NCBI GenBank assembly: GCA_017524805.1
Contig: JAFXUX010000030.1
Location: forward strand, 1 to 64,000
Reading direction: 5' to 3'
Source of the DNA: Candidatus Methanomethylophilaceae archaeon
GTDB taxonomy: Archaea; Thermoplasmatota; Thermoplasmata; Methanomassiliicoccales; Methanomethylophilaceae
Length of the DNA: 64,000 nt
Part shown: positions 51,661 to 61,188 of the stretch, piece by piece
How the letters are laid out: each line of letters starts with the position of its first letter
How positions within the stretch are numbered: position 1 is the stretch's first letter
Made by a program: the position numbers and the translations under genes
The notes under the pieces: model-generated
Told to the model about the DNA's origin: nothing
The model's database searches: none
Seen by the model: only the letters and a program-made list of their open reading frames with translations

Positions 51661-53253
51661 TCAGATGATGAGCGAGATTATCAGCAACAAGAACATCAGC
51701 AGCACGACGTTGGATACCGCGGATGCAATGTTCCCTCCGGTTTTGCTCCTTTTCTCTTCGTCCCTCACTCCGAGCTTCTCAAGCAGCCAGTCAATCCCGC
51801 CGGCAAATATGAATCCTCCGTCGAACGGATACGCGGGAAGGGCGTTGGAGATGGCCAAAAGGATGTCTATCCAAAACAACCAATAGAGAAGCGACAGAAT
51901 AACCCATCCCACATCGCCCATCGGCATATCATACCACCATCTCATGCTGTCGTTGATGGGGGTCATTCCATCCATAGGGCCGGATAGATAGCTGAAAAAC
52001 GATTTCACATAGGATATGGCGCTTCCATCAGCAGCCGCGAACGGGTTGGAAGCGATGCTTTTGATATTGTCCGGAGTCGTCAGAGTGAATCCGCCCATGG
52101 TCACGGAGACCCCAAGGAACCCATTTCCGGAGGAATCCGAAAGCGCGACTTTATCATGGTAGACGATCTCCGGGGAATCGCCGACCGAAACGGTGGCGAT
52201 GGTTGCCATGTCCCCTGGCGAAGTGGTCTTCATGAATTCGGAGAACTCTTGCGAAGATCCTATCAGCGTCTCTGAGCCGTTGATCGTAATGGAATAGATG
52301 AAATTGCCGTACTGAAGGCCCGCTTTCTCCGCCGGACTGTTTTGGACCACGGTTTTAATGTACGCGCCCATTTGGACGGGGACCTGGGAATCCCTCTCGT
52401 CCCCTTCCATTATGTAGCGCAGATAATACCGATGGGTCGGATCGAATTTGTAAGCGCTATCTTCGAATCCGAACGATACCACGTTGTTCAGAGTCGTCGA
52501 GGTTATCGGAAGCGTCACATCGGATCCGTCTTCCCTCGCGCCGACTATCAGCGCGGAAAGGGGAACGCCCGAATCCAAGGCAGGGGAATCCTTGTCCATA
52601 CTGTAGACTCCGGCCTCGTCTCCGTAAGGGGATGCGATAGCGCCGCAGGAGAGGATGACCGCTACGACCGAGATTATCGCGACCACAGTGTTGACGGTTA
52701 TCCCTGCGGCGTAGATATCCATCTTAGGCCTGCGGGGAGCGGATTCCACCTGCTTCTCGTTGGGTTCCACGAACGCCCCGAGGGGTACCACGCCATAGAG
52801 CAGACCTGTCGAATCCACGTCTATCCCGTTGGAACGGGACTGTATCCCATGGGCCATCTCGTGCACGACGACCGCGACGACCAAAGCCGCTATCCCATAG
52901 CTCAATGGAAGTATGGGGTTGAAGCCGGGAATCGCCAAAGCGTATTCGATCCCTATGCCCTTGGTCCCGATGCTGGAGGGCAGCGCAAGCATCGCCACGA
53001 TCAGCATGTACATGATGAGGAAAAGCAGGACTGCCGACGTAAGCTTCGAGAAGAATCCGAACGCCCTCCAAAACCTGTGATAGCGTCCGATGCGGCCCAT
53101 CCATTCTATGCCCATGTGGGTCTTTATCATGAGCGCTGGGCCGTACTTCTGCAGATGGTACTTCTCTGCTTTCTCCTTATGAGTAAGAACCCACAGATAG
53201 ATGGGCACATAAATTATGAGAAGAACCAGAAGTACCGCATAAGCCGTGCTCAT
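51661..53253 (-). CDS. M50 family membrane metalloprotease (site-2 protease type) with PDZ domain
   Basis: This 530-residue protein has about six membrane helices. The zinc motif is HEMAHG in VAVVVHEMAHGIQS. A PDZ-like insert lies around residues 300-400 (SPAEKAGLQYGNFIYSI), and the second catalytic motif is ALPAYPFDGG near the C-terminus. It cleaves membrane proteins inside the bilayer, as S2P/RseP enzymes do; the substrate is unknown. It starts a run of minus-strand genes ending with the Sel1 gene. Confidence 0.93.
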   Translation of the reverse strand: MSTAYAVLLVLLIIYVPIYLWVLTHKEKAEKYHLQKYGPALMIKTHMGIEWMGRIGRYHRFWRAFGFFSKLTSAVLLFLIMYMLIVAMLALPSSIGTKGIGIEYALAIPGFNPILPLSYGIAALVVAVVVHEMAHGIQSRSNGIDVDSTGLLYGVVPLGAFVEPNEKQVESAPRRPKMDIYAAGITVNTVVAIISVVAVILSCGAIASPYGDEAGVYSMDKDSPALDSGVPLSALIVGAREDGSDVTLPITSTTLNNVVSFGFEDSAYKFDPTHRYYLRYIMEGDERDSQVPVQMGAYIKTVVQNSPAEKAGLQYGNFIYSITINGSETLIGSSQEFSEFMKTTSPGDMATIATVSVGDSPEIVYHDKVALSDSSGNGFLGVSVTMGGFTLTTPDNIKSIASNPFAAADGSAISYVKSFFSYLSGPMDGMTPINDSMRWWYDMPMGDVGWVILSLLYWLFWIDILLAISNALPAYPFDGGFIFAGGIDWLLEKLGVRDEEKRSKTGGNIASAVSNVVLLMFLLLIISLII

Positions 53254-53288
53254 CTTCTGCCGTTATATCTTCTTGATATAAAGGCATG

Positions 53289-53954
53289 TCATCGATAGAC
53301 CAGTTCGATCCCAGAAGGATTCATGCCTTCTATTATCCTCTTGGCCCAGGCCAGTTTTTTGGCTTTGGTCTCGGGATCGGAACCTTCTTTGGGCATCGGA
53401 TGGGAATAATCGAATCCGGGAAGGAAAATTCTCCTGCATCCGAAATGCCTTGCCAAGCAGACCGCGCGGTCCCCGTCAGTGAACCCGCCGTAATCGTAGG
53501 CTATCAGCGTAGGTACGGACTGGGTGGTCAGGACTACCGGCCCTTTGAACAGCCCGGCGTATTTCGCTGCCAGCTCCCGGTTGTCGCCGTGCGCATGCAG
53601 GAACGTCACCGCGCCGCGGGAGCTCACCTCCAACTGCGCCGATATGTCGCCGTCCATGTCCGTGACTACGATGTCAGGTGTTATCCCCATGGCCAGCAGA
53701 CGCCCGACAGACGAACCGGAAGCTATTAGAGTCCCTTTAGTCCCCAGCCTTTCCACGTCTCTCTCCAGCCCCGGGGAATTCCCGAACACGGTGCATTCGG
53801 CTCCGATGAGCTCCCCCGCCTCTTCACCAGAAATCAGATCGCAATTCAGAGTCGCCATCTCAAGCACGCGGACGCTTCCCTCGTCGTCTGCGCGAGAATA
53901 ACCCATGTCGCCGAGGATCTCCTCGTAAACAGGCTCCCATTCAGAGAATAGCAT
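53289..53954 (-). CDS. mptE: 6-hydroxymethylpterin pyrophosphokinase
   Basis: The product has 221 residues from ATG 53954, preceded by GGGAGAG; the ATG at 53969 lies inside the DUF373 gene. The DUF115 family motifs are visible: VFGNSPGLERDVERL, GTLIASGSSVGRLLAMGITPDIVVTDMDG and VTFLHAHGDN. MptE activates 6-hydroxymethyl-dihydropterin for tetrahydromethanopterin or folate synthesis in archaea. It starts within the end of the DUF373 gene. Confidence 0.9.
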   Translation of the reverse strand: MLFSEWEPVYEEILGDMGYSRADDEGSVRVLEMATLNCDLISGEEAGELIGAECTVFGNSPGLERDVERLGTKGTLIASGSSVGRLLAMGITPDIVVTDMDGDISAQLEVSSRGAVTFLHAHGDNRELAAKYAGLFKGPVVLTTQSVPTLIAYDYGGFTDGDRAVCLARHFGCRRIFLPGFDYSHPMPKEGSDPETKAKKLAWAKRIIEGMNPSGIELVYR

Positions 53955-55113
53955 CGGAATCTCTCCCAACCTTCTTGGAGCCTGAGATCTTCCTTCTGCT
54001 CTTTCTCTTCTCCTTCCTGCGCTTCTTGACCGTGCGGTTGGTGATTCCGCTGGAGACCAGCCATATAGCCACGCCCAGAACCGCCTCTATCATTCCCAAG
54101 GCGATGGTGTCCTGGAAACTGATGTATGTCAGAGCGATGTCGAACATGCCCGTGACGAGGAAGCAGCATGCCGCGAGCGTAACGCAATACATCACGTTGA
54201 GAGTGTTGAATCTTTTGGATTCCTGGTAATCCACCACTATTTTACCTGTGAAGTAAAGCATGAGGGCGATGCCGATCGGCCAAGCCATGGATTGGAGGAA
54301 GAACGCCAAACTCGCAGTCAAGTTGGGGAAATAAAGCGAGGTCGTGTCAAGATAGGCCCATATGGCCGACATGATAATGGTGAAAGCCGAAAGTATCAGG
54401 AAAATCAGCTGGGTAGATTGCTTGAATACGTTGTCGTAGATGTATGTCTTGAATTTGGACGCTTTGTTCCAGACGTCATACCCATAAAGCAAGAGGACCA
54501 GACCTATGCTGAAGACGCAGAGGCTCCCGGACATCTTCAGCAGATACGAAGCATCCCCGTCCCCCAGATACATAAGCAGATTGGGTATGATGAAGAACAA
54601 AGAGATCAACATCACCAGCATGCCTATGGGCGCGATGAAGCGCTTCCTTTTGCCTGGGTCGGCCAGCATCCTTGATATTATGTAGAAGGAGCCTTCGATG
54701 CCCGGAACCTGCCTGATATAGACTTTGCGGACGGAATCGACGCGTGCTCTGGACGATATTATAGGGTAGACATACTCGTCTTCGGCGCCGTCGCCGACCA
54801 GAACGATCCCGTCGGGGTTGACACGCTCCAGAATCGATTCGAATTCCTTCACGAGGCGCTCGTCAGATCTGTGGCCGACTGTCTCGTCCCCGCATATGAG
54901 CGCGACTTCTGCGTCGCCGCCATCGTCGCGGATTTCCAGGCATACCTTTATCGCGGCATAGAGGGCGTTGGTGTCTGAATCTTCTGGGTCCGCGATACCC
55001 AATGCGGCGGCGGCTTCTTTGCACCTGTTGATGCCGACTACGGGCGTTTGGACCTTCCCCTTTCCGCCGAAGTCGTTGTCCCTGTCCACCGCAAGAACCA
55101 GAACCTTCCTCAT
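53941..55113 (-). CDS. DUF373 family membrane protein
   Basis: This 390-residue archaeal protein begins MRKVLVLAVDRDNDFGGKGK, the hallmark of DUF373. The soluble N-terminal half includes VALICGDETVGHRSDERLV and EFESILERVNPDGIVLVGDGAEDE. It is followed by about seven membrane helices and a basic C-terminal tail (KKRRKEKRKSRRK). The function is unknown; the family is found only in archaea. mptE overlaps its stop codon by 14 bp, so the two genes are linked. Confidence 0.9.
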   Translation of the reverse strand: MRKVLVLAVDRDNDFGGKGKVQTPVVGINRCKEAAAALGIADPEDSDTNALYAAIKVCLEIRDDGGDAEVALICGDETVGHRSDERLVKEFESILERVNPDGIVLVGDGAEDEYVYPIISSRARVDSVRKVYIRQVPGIEGSFYIISRMLADPGKRKRFIAPIGMLVMLISLFFIIPNLLMYLGDGDASYLLKMSGSLCVFSIGLVLLLYGYDVWNKASKFKTYIYDNVFKQSTQLIFLILSAFTIIMSAIWAYLDTTSLYFPNLTASLAFFLQSMAWPIGIALMLYFTGKIVVDYQESKRFNTLNVMYCVTLAACCFLVTGMFDIALTYISFQDTIALGMIEAVLGVAIWLVSSGITNRTVKKRRKEKRKSRRKISGSKKVGRDSDAIL

Positions 55114-55208
55114 AACAACGCGAATGTGGTTTGGATTATTATTGATAGCGATGGATGCTATCGAACCGGGCGGTAAGAGTTATTAAGGGAACCCAATGAT
55201 TAGGCCCC

Positions 55209-55850
55209 ATGCGTATCAGATGGCACGGGCATGCCTGCTTTGAGTTGGGGGATGCCGAGCGTACGATAATCATAGACCCGCACGATGGGCGTTCCCTTGG
55301 CATAAAGCCTCCGGCGGCATCCGCCGATGTAGTTCTGATGACGCACGACCATTACGATCATAGGGCAGCCTGGATAATCGGCGGGAAACATACCGATATA
55401 ATGGCCAAAGAAGGCATTTTTGAAGCCAGAGGCATGGAATTTGAGGGCCTGAAGACCTACCACGACACCTCTCAGGGCAGCGAAAGAGGCATCAACATGA
55501 TGTATCTGTTCGAGATGGAAGGCCTCAGAATCTGCCATTGCGGCGATCTGGGCTGCATCCCGGACGACAGCGTCTTATCCAAGATCAAAGGCGCCGACAT
55601 ATTGATGGTTCCGACCGGCGAGGTCTTCACGATGGTCCTGCCTGAGGTCCGCAGATTCATAGAGATCGTGAACCCCAACATAATAATCCCCATGCATTAC
55701 AGGGTCGGAGGGCTGACGCTGCCGATCACTCCGCTTGACGATTTCTTGGAGATGATGCCCGAGGATTACGTCGACTATGTCGGCAACGAGATAGACGTCG
55801 CCTCCGACGACCTGACTGAAATGAAGGAATGCTGGGTCTTCGACCGCTGA
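55209..55850 (+). CDS. UPF0173 metal-dependent hydrolase (metallo-beta-lactamase fold)
   Basis: This 213-residue protein begins MRIRWHGHACFEL and has the metal-binding THDHYDH motif, followed by ICHCGDLG and the C-terminal IIIPMHYRVGG His. These are the zinc ligands of the UlaG/UPF0173 branch. The substrate is unknown. The gene is divergent from the DUF373 gene and convergent with aIF6. Confidence 0.92.
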   Translation: MRIRWHGHACFELGDAERTIIIDPHDGRSLGIKPPAASADVVLMTHDHYDHRAAWIIGGKHTDIMAKEGIFEARGMEFEGLKTYHDTSQGSERGINMMYLFEMEGLRICHCGDLGCIPDDSVLSKIKGADILMVPTGEVFTMVLPEVRRFIEIVNPNIIIPMHYRVGGLTLPITPLDDFLEMMPEDYVDYVGNEIDVASDDLTEMKECWVFDR

Positions 55851-55884
55851 AAAAAGAAAAGGATGGGCCCTTCCGAGCCGATCC

Positions 55885-56544
55885 TCAGTACAGGACGAGC
55901 CCGTCCTCGATTTTCCCCAGCTCGATAGGCGTGGAGTCATCGCCGACGACGGCGCCGTTGGAATTGGCGACAAGCCCGGCCCCGACCATCCGCGAGCCGC
56001 GGTTAACCGAAGCTCTGAGAGGTTCCACCTTCAGGACGTCGGCTATGAGAGCCAGATCGTCGTCGGAAGCGTCGGCGTGGCAGACGCATCCCTTGTTGGT
56101 GGCGACGCATACGGATCCCACCGTGTCGCATCCCGCGATGGCGGACCTGACGCATTCGACCCCGAGGAAATCTTCCAGCGACCTTACGGTTTCGTCGGAA
56201 TATCCGGGATGCACGATTGCCCCTTTGTCGTTGACGAGTATGTTGTTTCCCGCGGCGTTGAGGGCTTCTGACAGCTTCATGCAGGGAATCTGCGAAACCA
56301 TCCTGCTGAACTCATCCTCTTCTACGAGCCCGGTGACCACCGCCCCGTTGGAATTCATTGCGACCAGAGAGCCGACGACGTACGAACCCGAGACCGTCAA
56401 AGTCACGGTGCGCACGCCGAGGGCCTCTTCGATGTCCCTCAAGAATTCGGGCGACGAATTCTCGGCGACGAAAGAGAGGCTCTCGTTGGCCGACGCGAAC
56501 ACGCCTATGTTGGGATTGCCGCCGCAGCGCGAGAGCCTCATCAT
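55885..56544 (-). CDS. translation initiation factor aIF6
   Basis: The product has 219 residues from ATG 56544, five bases after the eL31 stop. The pseudo-fivefold repeat of eIF6 is evident, with blocks such as GVFASANESLSFV, GSLVAMNSNGAVV, NNILVNDKGAIVHP, GSVCVATNKGCVCH and GAGLVANSNGAVVG. It binds the large subunit and blocks premature joining to 30S. It is the last gene of the conserved eS19-PDCD5-eL39-eL31-aIF6 operon. The family length is matched. Confidence 0.97.
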   Translation of the reverse strand: MMRLSRCGGNPNIGVFASANESLSFVAENSSPEFLRDIEEALGVRTVTLTVSGSYVVGSLVAMNSNGAVVTGLVEEDEFSRMVSQIPCMKLSEALNAAGNNILVNDKGAIVHPGYSDETVRSLEDFLGVECVRSAIAGCDTVGSVCVATNKGCVCHADASDDDLALIADVLKVEPLRASVNRGSRMVGAGLVANSNGAVVGDDSTPIELGKIEDGLVLY

Positions 56545-56549
56545 ATAGA

Positions 56550-56813
56550 TCACTCGGTAAGGGAAACTTCGACAAGTCCGTCGTCGTATTTGACGGCCTT
56601 GACGGTGATCTTGGAAGGGGGGTTGCGAATTCCGTTCTCCCAAAGCTTCTCGTTGACGCTGGCGTCGATCCAAACTTTGTCTTCGCCGGTCTTCATGTGC
56701 CTGGCGATGAAAGTCCTGACCTCTTTGACGGCGCGGTTGGTCCTGCGGGTGCGGGGAGCCATCTTGGCCTTCCTCAGAGGGACGACGATCTTCCTCTCGA
56801 TCTCATCTGCCAT
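56550..56813 (-). CDS. 50S ribosomal protein L31e
   Basis: The product has 87 residues from ATG 56813 (MADEIERKIVVPLRKAK); a GTG three codons earlier overlaps eL39 and is not needed. The family pattern KIVVPLRKA..APRTRRTNRAVKEVRTFIARHMK and VWIDASVNEKLWENG is clear. It lines the peptide exit tunnel. Confidence 0.97.
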   Translation of the reverse strand: MADEIERKIVVPLRKAKMAPRTRRTNRAVKEVRTFIARHMKTGEDKVWIDASVNEKLWENGIRNPPSKITVKAVKYDDGLVEVSLTE

Positions 56814-56818
56814 TGGAA

Positions 56819-56974
56819 TCACTCCTTAAGTTTGCTCATGCGCCACGACCTTCTCTTGGGGTGGCGGAGGAACTGCCTGTTCGTTCTCATCATGACCCAA
56901 GCGGGAACGCGGCGGTTCTGCTTGATCTTCTTGTTAAGCCTTGTCTTCATCGCGGGGGGCTTTGTGCTTGACAT
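56819..56974 (-). CDS. 50S ribosomal protein L39e
   Basis: This 51-residue very basic protein begins [20 protein letters not shown] and continues [14 protein letters not shown], the standard L39e sequence. It lies between PDCD5 (2 bp) and eL31 in the operon. It sits in the exit tunnel wall. Confidence 0.96.
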   Translation of the reverse strand: MSSTKPPAMKTRLNKKIKQNRRVPAWVMMRTNRQFLRHPKRRSWRMSKLKE

Positions 56975-56976
56975 GA

Positions 56977-57306
56977 TTATCTCCTCTCTATGGTGATCTC
57001 CCTCTTCTGGGGAATGATCTGCGCAAGGATGTTCTTCAGCATGGCGTCGTCTATGACACCCCTGAGTCTTCCGCTCTGTGCGAGCTGGATAAGCTGCATC
57101 TCAACCGACTCTGCCAACTGGGGGTTGGCAAGCCTGATGTTCGCGAGCCTGTCTCTGGCTTCGGGGGACAAAATCTGCCTCAATACAGATTGCCTCTGCG
57201 TCTCGGCTCTTTTGGCCTGCTCCTCTTGGGCGGCCTGACTCTGGGCCTGCTGCTGCAGTTCCATGAGCCTTTTCTGTCTGAGCGCTGCCAATTCAGGGTC
57301 ATCCAT
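56977..57306 (-). CDS. PDCD5-like DNA-binding protein
   Basis: This 109-residue protein has a Gln/Ala/Lys-rich N-terminal helix ([20 protein letters not shown]). The PDCD5 core follows: [28 protein letters not shown] and [15 protein letters not shown]. Archaeal homologues bind nucleic acid or chaperonin-related partners; the role is not settled. It is placed in its usual operon position after eS19. Confidence 0.95.
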   Translation of the reverse strand: MDDPELAALRQKRLMELQQQAQSQAAQEEQAKRAETQRQSVLRQILSPEARDRLANIRLANPQLAESVEMQLIQLAQSGRLRGVIDDAMLKNILAQIIPQKREITIERR

Positions 57307-57319
57307 GCCGATACCTCCC

Positions 57320-57748
57320 TCAGGCTGTCATCTCGTCGTAAACCTCTTTCGCGGCATTGTCCAGTAAGGACTGCCCGGAGGGGCTGATTGAGCGACCTTC
57401 CTTCTCTTTCGAAACGAGGAATCCCGCCGCCTCGAGCTGCTGCATGCATTTTCTGGCGATGTTGCGGCTTCCTTTGACGGCCTTGTTGGGCATAGAACCT
57501 TTGTCGGCGTATCCGCCGTATTCGGCCGCGAGCTTGGAGGATCCCATCGGACCTTTCACATAGAGTTTCCTCAGGATAGATGCGGCCCTAGTGTACCACC
57601 AGTCGTCCTGGGACGGGGCTCTCTCAGTGTGCCTGCCAGTCTTAGCGAACTCTGCCCACTCAGGGGGAACGATGTTGGAGTTCTCCTTGAGCTTCTGGGC
57701 CGTCCTGAGTATGAGCTGTTCGGCAGGAACATCGTAGACGGTTACCAT
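57320..57748 (-). CDS. 30S ribosomal protein S19e
   Basis: The product has 142 residues from ATG 57748 (MVTVYDVPAEQLILRTAQKL). The S19e pattern is clear: PPEWAEFAKTGRHTERAP, DDWWYTRAASILRKLYVKGPMG and SPSGQSLLDNAAKEV. It is the first gene of the operon. A TATA box sits in the AT-rich upstream region, about 55 bp before the ATG. Confidence 0.97.
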   Translation of the reverse strand: MVTVYDVPAEQLILRTAQKLKENSNIVPPEWAEFAKTGRHTERAPSQDDWWYTRAASILRKLYVKGPMGSSKLAAEYGGYADKGSMPNKAVKGSRNIARKCMQQLEAAGFLVSKEKEGRSISPSGQSLLDNAAKEVYDEMTA

Positions 57749-57796
57749 TTTAATACCTCTGATTGCCGTGTGGGGCAATATCAAGGGTGTATTCTG

Positions 57797-57812
57797 GAAT
57801 TGATATATAAGC
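57797..57812 (-). promoter_or_regulatory. TATA box of the eS19 operon
   Basis: CTTATATATCAATT on the minus strand, 50-65 bp before the eS19 ATG, in the gap 57749-58022. The rest of that gap shows no gene; a plausible promoter for the zinc-ribbon gene lies on the plus strand but I cannot fix its position. Confidence 0.5.
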
Positions 57813-58022
57813 GTTGCTAGAAATAGCATATTACTGATAATCCTGCTCCGCACGTTCGGCACCAGCCCCCGTACGGCCTGGAGATGCAACACCCCCCACG
57901 GCAAAGAATGAACAACCGTCATCCTTTGATATCCGTGCTTCTGACAATCTATTGCCTATATTTAATGGGTTCTCTTAGGTCAGTTGACAATAGATAAATA
58001 TCGTATAGATTTTGGAGGGATT

Positions 58023-58541
58023 ATGGCTATCGACAACTCATTCTGCACGCATTGCGGGGCTGTGATACCGGAAGGGTCCAAGTTCTGCCCCGATTGCGGG
58101 ACGTCGATCGACGGGTCTGAGAATCCTTACGCGCATGAAAGCCATCAAAGCACCCCTGGCGGGCTCGACAGCACGCGCATCCTTATTCTCATATACGGAG
58201 TCATCGCGACCATATTCGGGCTGCTGGCCGTTTTGGGGTCGATGATGCTGACTTCCGAGATGTGGGAGCAGGCGATGGAAATGTACGGCACGACATTCGA
58301 CATGGATCTGGATGCTCTGAAGATGTCTGCGCTCATAGAGGGCATCATAATCATCGCCAGCGGCATCTGCGCCATCCTGTCATCCTATTGCATCAAGAAC
58401 GGGAATGTCTATCCTGCCGCGATGATCCTTTGCCTTATCGCTTCGGCGCTTTCTCTGGTGCTTTTCCCCTTGGGATTAATCACATTGGCAGTGGGATTGT
58501 ACATGACATACCGCATCTACTCCTTCAGAGGGGCTTATTGA
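58023..58541 (+). CDS. zinc-ribbon membrane protein
   Basis: The product has 172 residues from ATG 58023, with GGAGG six bases upstream. The N-terminal zinc ribbon is FCTHCGAVIPEGSKFCPDCG. After a Ser/His-rich linker come three or four membrane helices (LILIYGVIATIFGLLAVLGSMM, ALIEGIIIIASGICAILSSYC and a Gly/Leu-rich C-terminal pair). This type is common in Thermoplasmatota and gut archaea; its role is unknown. Confidence 0.88.
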   Translation: MAIDNSFCTHCGAVIPEGSKFCPDCGTSIDGSENPYAHESHQSTPGGLDSTRILILIYGVIATIFGLLAVLGSMMLTSEMWEQAMEMYGTTFDMDLDALKMSALIEGIIIIASGICAILSSYCIKNGNVYPAAMILCLIASALSLVLFPLGLITLAVGLYMTYRIYSFRGAY

Positions 58542-58601
58542 GGGCGTTCCCGCTGCGGACCCCTCATAATCTCTTTTATCTAGATTGACATCGCCTTCTC
58601 C

Positions 58602-59156
58602 GTGAGATACATCGTTGCCGTCAGCGGCGCATCCGGATCGCTCTACGCCCTCCGCCTCATGGAAACTCTGGACGGAGAGAAAGATCTCATCGTTTCTGAG
58701 ACGGCCAAAGCGATTTTCCCCGCCGAAACCGGGATGGAAGCGTCGATTCTGAGCGGGCATGCCGCCAACACATATTCAGACGGCGATCTGTTCGCTCCAC
58801 CGGCTTCAGGAAGCTGCCGCTACGACGCCATGATCGTCGCTCCGTGCAGCGAATCGACGGTAGCCAAAATTGCGAACGGGATAGCTGACACCCTCATCAC
58901 CAGAGCGGCTTCGGTATCCATCAAAGAGGGCAGAAAACTGATTCTTATGGTCAGAGAATCTCCAAAAAGCGCCATAATGCTGGAGAATGAGCTGAAATTG
59001 GCCAGGCTGGGAGTGGTCATAATGGATGCGAACCCGGGATTCTATCCGAAACCGGAGACCGTTTCCGATATAGTGGACATAGTGGTCGGCAGATGCCTCG
59101 ACCAAATTGGCGCAGAGCATAATCTGTATAGAAGATGGGATAAAATTATAAAATAA
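58602..59156 (+). CDS. UbiX-like flavin prenyltransferase
   Basis: The product has 184 residues from GTG 58602 (MRYIVAVSGASGSLYALRLM). It has the GxSGAS-type flavin site, VSETAKAI, the motif PCSESTVAKIANGIADTLITRAASV and the C-terminal AMILENELK-like helix. UbiX makes prenylated FMN for UbiD-type decarboxylases. No UbiD gene is in the window. The promoter is probably in the 60 bp upstream. Confidence 0.9.
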   Translation: MRYIVAVSGASGSLYALRLMETLDGEKDLIVSETAKAIFPAETGMEASILSGHAANTYSDGDLFAPPASGSCRYDAMIVAPCSESTVAKIANGIADTLITRAASVSIKEGRKLILMVRESPKSAIMLENELKLARLGVVIMDANPGFYPKPETVSDIVDIVVGRCLDQIGAEHNLYRRWDKIIK

Positions 59157-59217
59157 ATGATATTTTTATCCTCCAATTATTTTAGATTGTTTTATATCCT
59201 CATATGAGAATCGAAAA

Positions 59218-59601
59218 ATGATTCCCATGGGAAAATTCGTCATCAAGAAATCCAAAAACGATGGGTTCGTGTTCAACCTGGTCGCCGGGAACGGGCAGGT
59301 CATCTGCACGTCGCAGGTATATGCATCGATCCCGTCCGCGAAGAAAGGGATCGAATCTATCAGAAAAAACTTAGGCTCTGAGATAGAGGACCAAACTTCC
59401 AAAGGTTTTGAGGCTAAGAAATATCCGAAATGGGAAATTTATGCCGACAAAGCGGGAGAGTTCAGATTCAGGCTCTGCGCCAAGAATGGGCAGCCCATAC
59501 TCGCCAGCCAAGGGTACAAAGCCCTTGCCAGCGCCAAGAACGGCATAGAATCCATCCGCAGAAACGCTCCGGACGCGGAAATAGTCGAGAACCTCGGATG
59601 A
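59218..59601 (+). CDS. YegP-like protein, tandem DUF1508
   Basis: The product has 127 residues (124 from the second ATG at 59227). Two DUF1508 units are visible: FVIKKSKNDGFVFNLVAGNGQ..ASIPSAKKGIESIRKN and WEIYADKAGEFRFRLCAKNGQ..ALASAKNGIESIRRN. The family has unknown function. A TATA-like TTTATATC lies about 20-25 bp before the first ATG, consistent with a leaderless or short-leader message. Confidence 0.88.
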   Translation: MIPMGKFVIKKSKNDGFVFNLVAGNGQVICTSQVYASIPSAKKGIESIRKNLGSEIEDQTSKGFEAKKYPKWEIYADKAGEFRFRLCAKNGQPILASQGYKALASAKNGIESIRRNAPDAEIVENLG

Positions 59602-59747
59602 TCGCTTGGGGCAGGACCCCGCAAACCGCTTATCAATTCTTTCGTCCAAAGAGATGGTAAACCAATCTCGATGATATTCTACGATGAAAAATGGCTGTAA
59701 TTTGAGATACTTTTAATTCCGAGTCGGGAATTGCCGTCAGGTTTGAA

Positions 59748-61085
59748 ATGGCAAGCATCTCCCAGCGCTTGGAATCCCTTCCAATGACCCGCACGTCATG
59801 GATCATCCTGCTGATCATAGGCATCGGATGGATGTTCGACGCGATGGACCAGGGCATGGTAAGCGGCGTTTTGACCGCCATAGGCAATGATTGGGGCCTC
59901 TCAGCCTACGAAAAAAGCTGGCTCATGAGCTCGGGGACATTCGGAATGATTCTGGGCGCCGCCCTCTCAGGCAACATCGCAGACAGATGGGGCAGACGCA
60001 AAGTCATCACTATCACCCTTCTCCTTTATTCGATAGGAAGCGCTCTGTGCGGCCTCTGCACCGAGTACTGGATGCTGATCGTATGCCGCTTCATAACGGG
60101 ATTCGGCCTGGGCGGAGAGCTCCCGACCGCTTCGGCTTACATAACGGAGATGTCCCCCGCCCGCTGCCGCGGAAGGAACGTCGTATTGCTGGAGAGCTTC
60201 TGGGCATGGGGATGGATCGCAGCCAATCTGGTCGCTTTCCTTGTCATCCCGCCGTATGGATGGCGCATAGCATTCTTCGTCGGAGCTCTGCCCGCTCTGT
60301 TCGCGGCCGTGCTGAGATACGCTGTTCCAGAATCCCCCAGATATCTGGAGATCAAAGGGCGCCATTCCGAAGCCAACGATATAGTCGCCAAACTCGAGAA
60401 GGAGGCTGGCGTGAAAACTGTGGACGCGGGCCCCGAAGATCTCGCGGAGAAAAAGATGGGATGGGCGGATTCCTTCAGACTGCTCTGGAGCCGCGGGAAT
60501 CTCCGCAGCACCGCCGTCCTCTGGGTTATCTGGTTCGGGATCAACTTCGGCTATTACGGATTCGTCCTTTGGACGCCTTCCCTGCTGGTCGAAAGGGGCT
60601 TCGACATGGTCAGAAGCCTGGGATTCACCCTTATCATGTGCATCGCACAGCTTCCGGGCTATTTCAGCGCTGCATACCTCGTGGAACGCGTCGGACGCAA
60701 GCCCATCATGATCGTGTATTTCCTGGGTACGGCTCTGGCGTCATGGCTGTTCGGGCACGCCGGATCGGAAGATGCCGTCCTAGCCTCAGGCTGCCTGCTG
60801 TATTTCTTCGCCCTCGGGGCGTGGGGATGCGTATACTCGTACACGCCGGAGGTCTATCCCACCGACGTCCGCGCATCAGGATCCGGATGGGCATCTGCTT
60901 TCGGCCGCGTCGGTGCGTTCATTGCACCGTTCATAGTTCCGGCGCTGTATGGGCTGTACGATAAGGACGTCGGTTTCATGATGGTATTCGCGGTCCTCAC
61001 CGCATGCTTCATCGCCGTAGCCGTCGTCGTCGCCATATTCGGCAGAGAAACGAAGAATTCGGACCTCGCAGACATTTCCGGATGA
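59748..61085 (+). CDS. MFS transporter (sugar/aromatic-acid family)
   Basis: This 445-residue protein has 12 membrane helices. MFS signature blocks are present: GNIADRWGRRKVITITLL between helices 2 and 3, the ITGFGLGGELPTASAYITEM region, and ERVGRKPIMIVYFLG in the second half. It belongs to the sugar porter/AAHS-like group by these motifs, but the substrate cannot be assigned. It is a single gene on the plus strand with a terminator hairpin downstream. Confidence 0.92.
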   Translation: MASISQRLESLPMTRTSWIILLIIGIGWMFDAMDQGMVSGVLTAIGNDWGLSAYEKSWLMSSGTFGMILGAALSGNIADRWGRRKVITITLLLYSIGSALCGLCTEYWMLIVCRFITGFGLGGELPTASAYITEMSPARCRGRNVVLLESFWAWGWIAANLVAFLVIPPYGWRIAFFVGALPALFAAVLRYAVPESPRYLEIKGRHSEANDIVAKLEKEAGVKTVDAGPEDLAEKKMGWADSFRLLWSRGNLRSTAVLWVIWFGINFGYYGFVLWTPSLLVERGFDMVRSLGFTLIMCIAQLPGYFSAAYLVERVGRKPIMIVYFLGTALASWLFGHAGSEDAVLASGCLLYFFALGAWGCVYSYTPEVYPTDVRASGSGWASAFGRVGAFIAPFIVPALYGLYDKDVGFMMVFAVLTACFIAVAVVVAIFGRETKNSDLADISG

Positions 61086-61093
61086 TTTTTCCC

Positions 61094-61122
61094 GCCCCCG
61101 ATGGAGGGGGCAACCATTTTTT
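61094..61122 (+). terminator. terminator of the MFS gene
   Basis: GCCCCC-GATGGA-GGGGGC forms a 6-bp GC stem (61094-61111) followed by a T tract at 61116-61122. Confidence 0.7.
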
Positions 61123-61188
61123 ATATCGCAATTTTTAAAGCGTAATGGGCTTACGGTCTTCAAAGCCTGTTCGGAGCCCAGAGTTCGC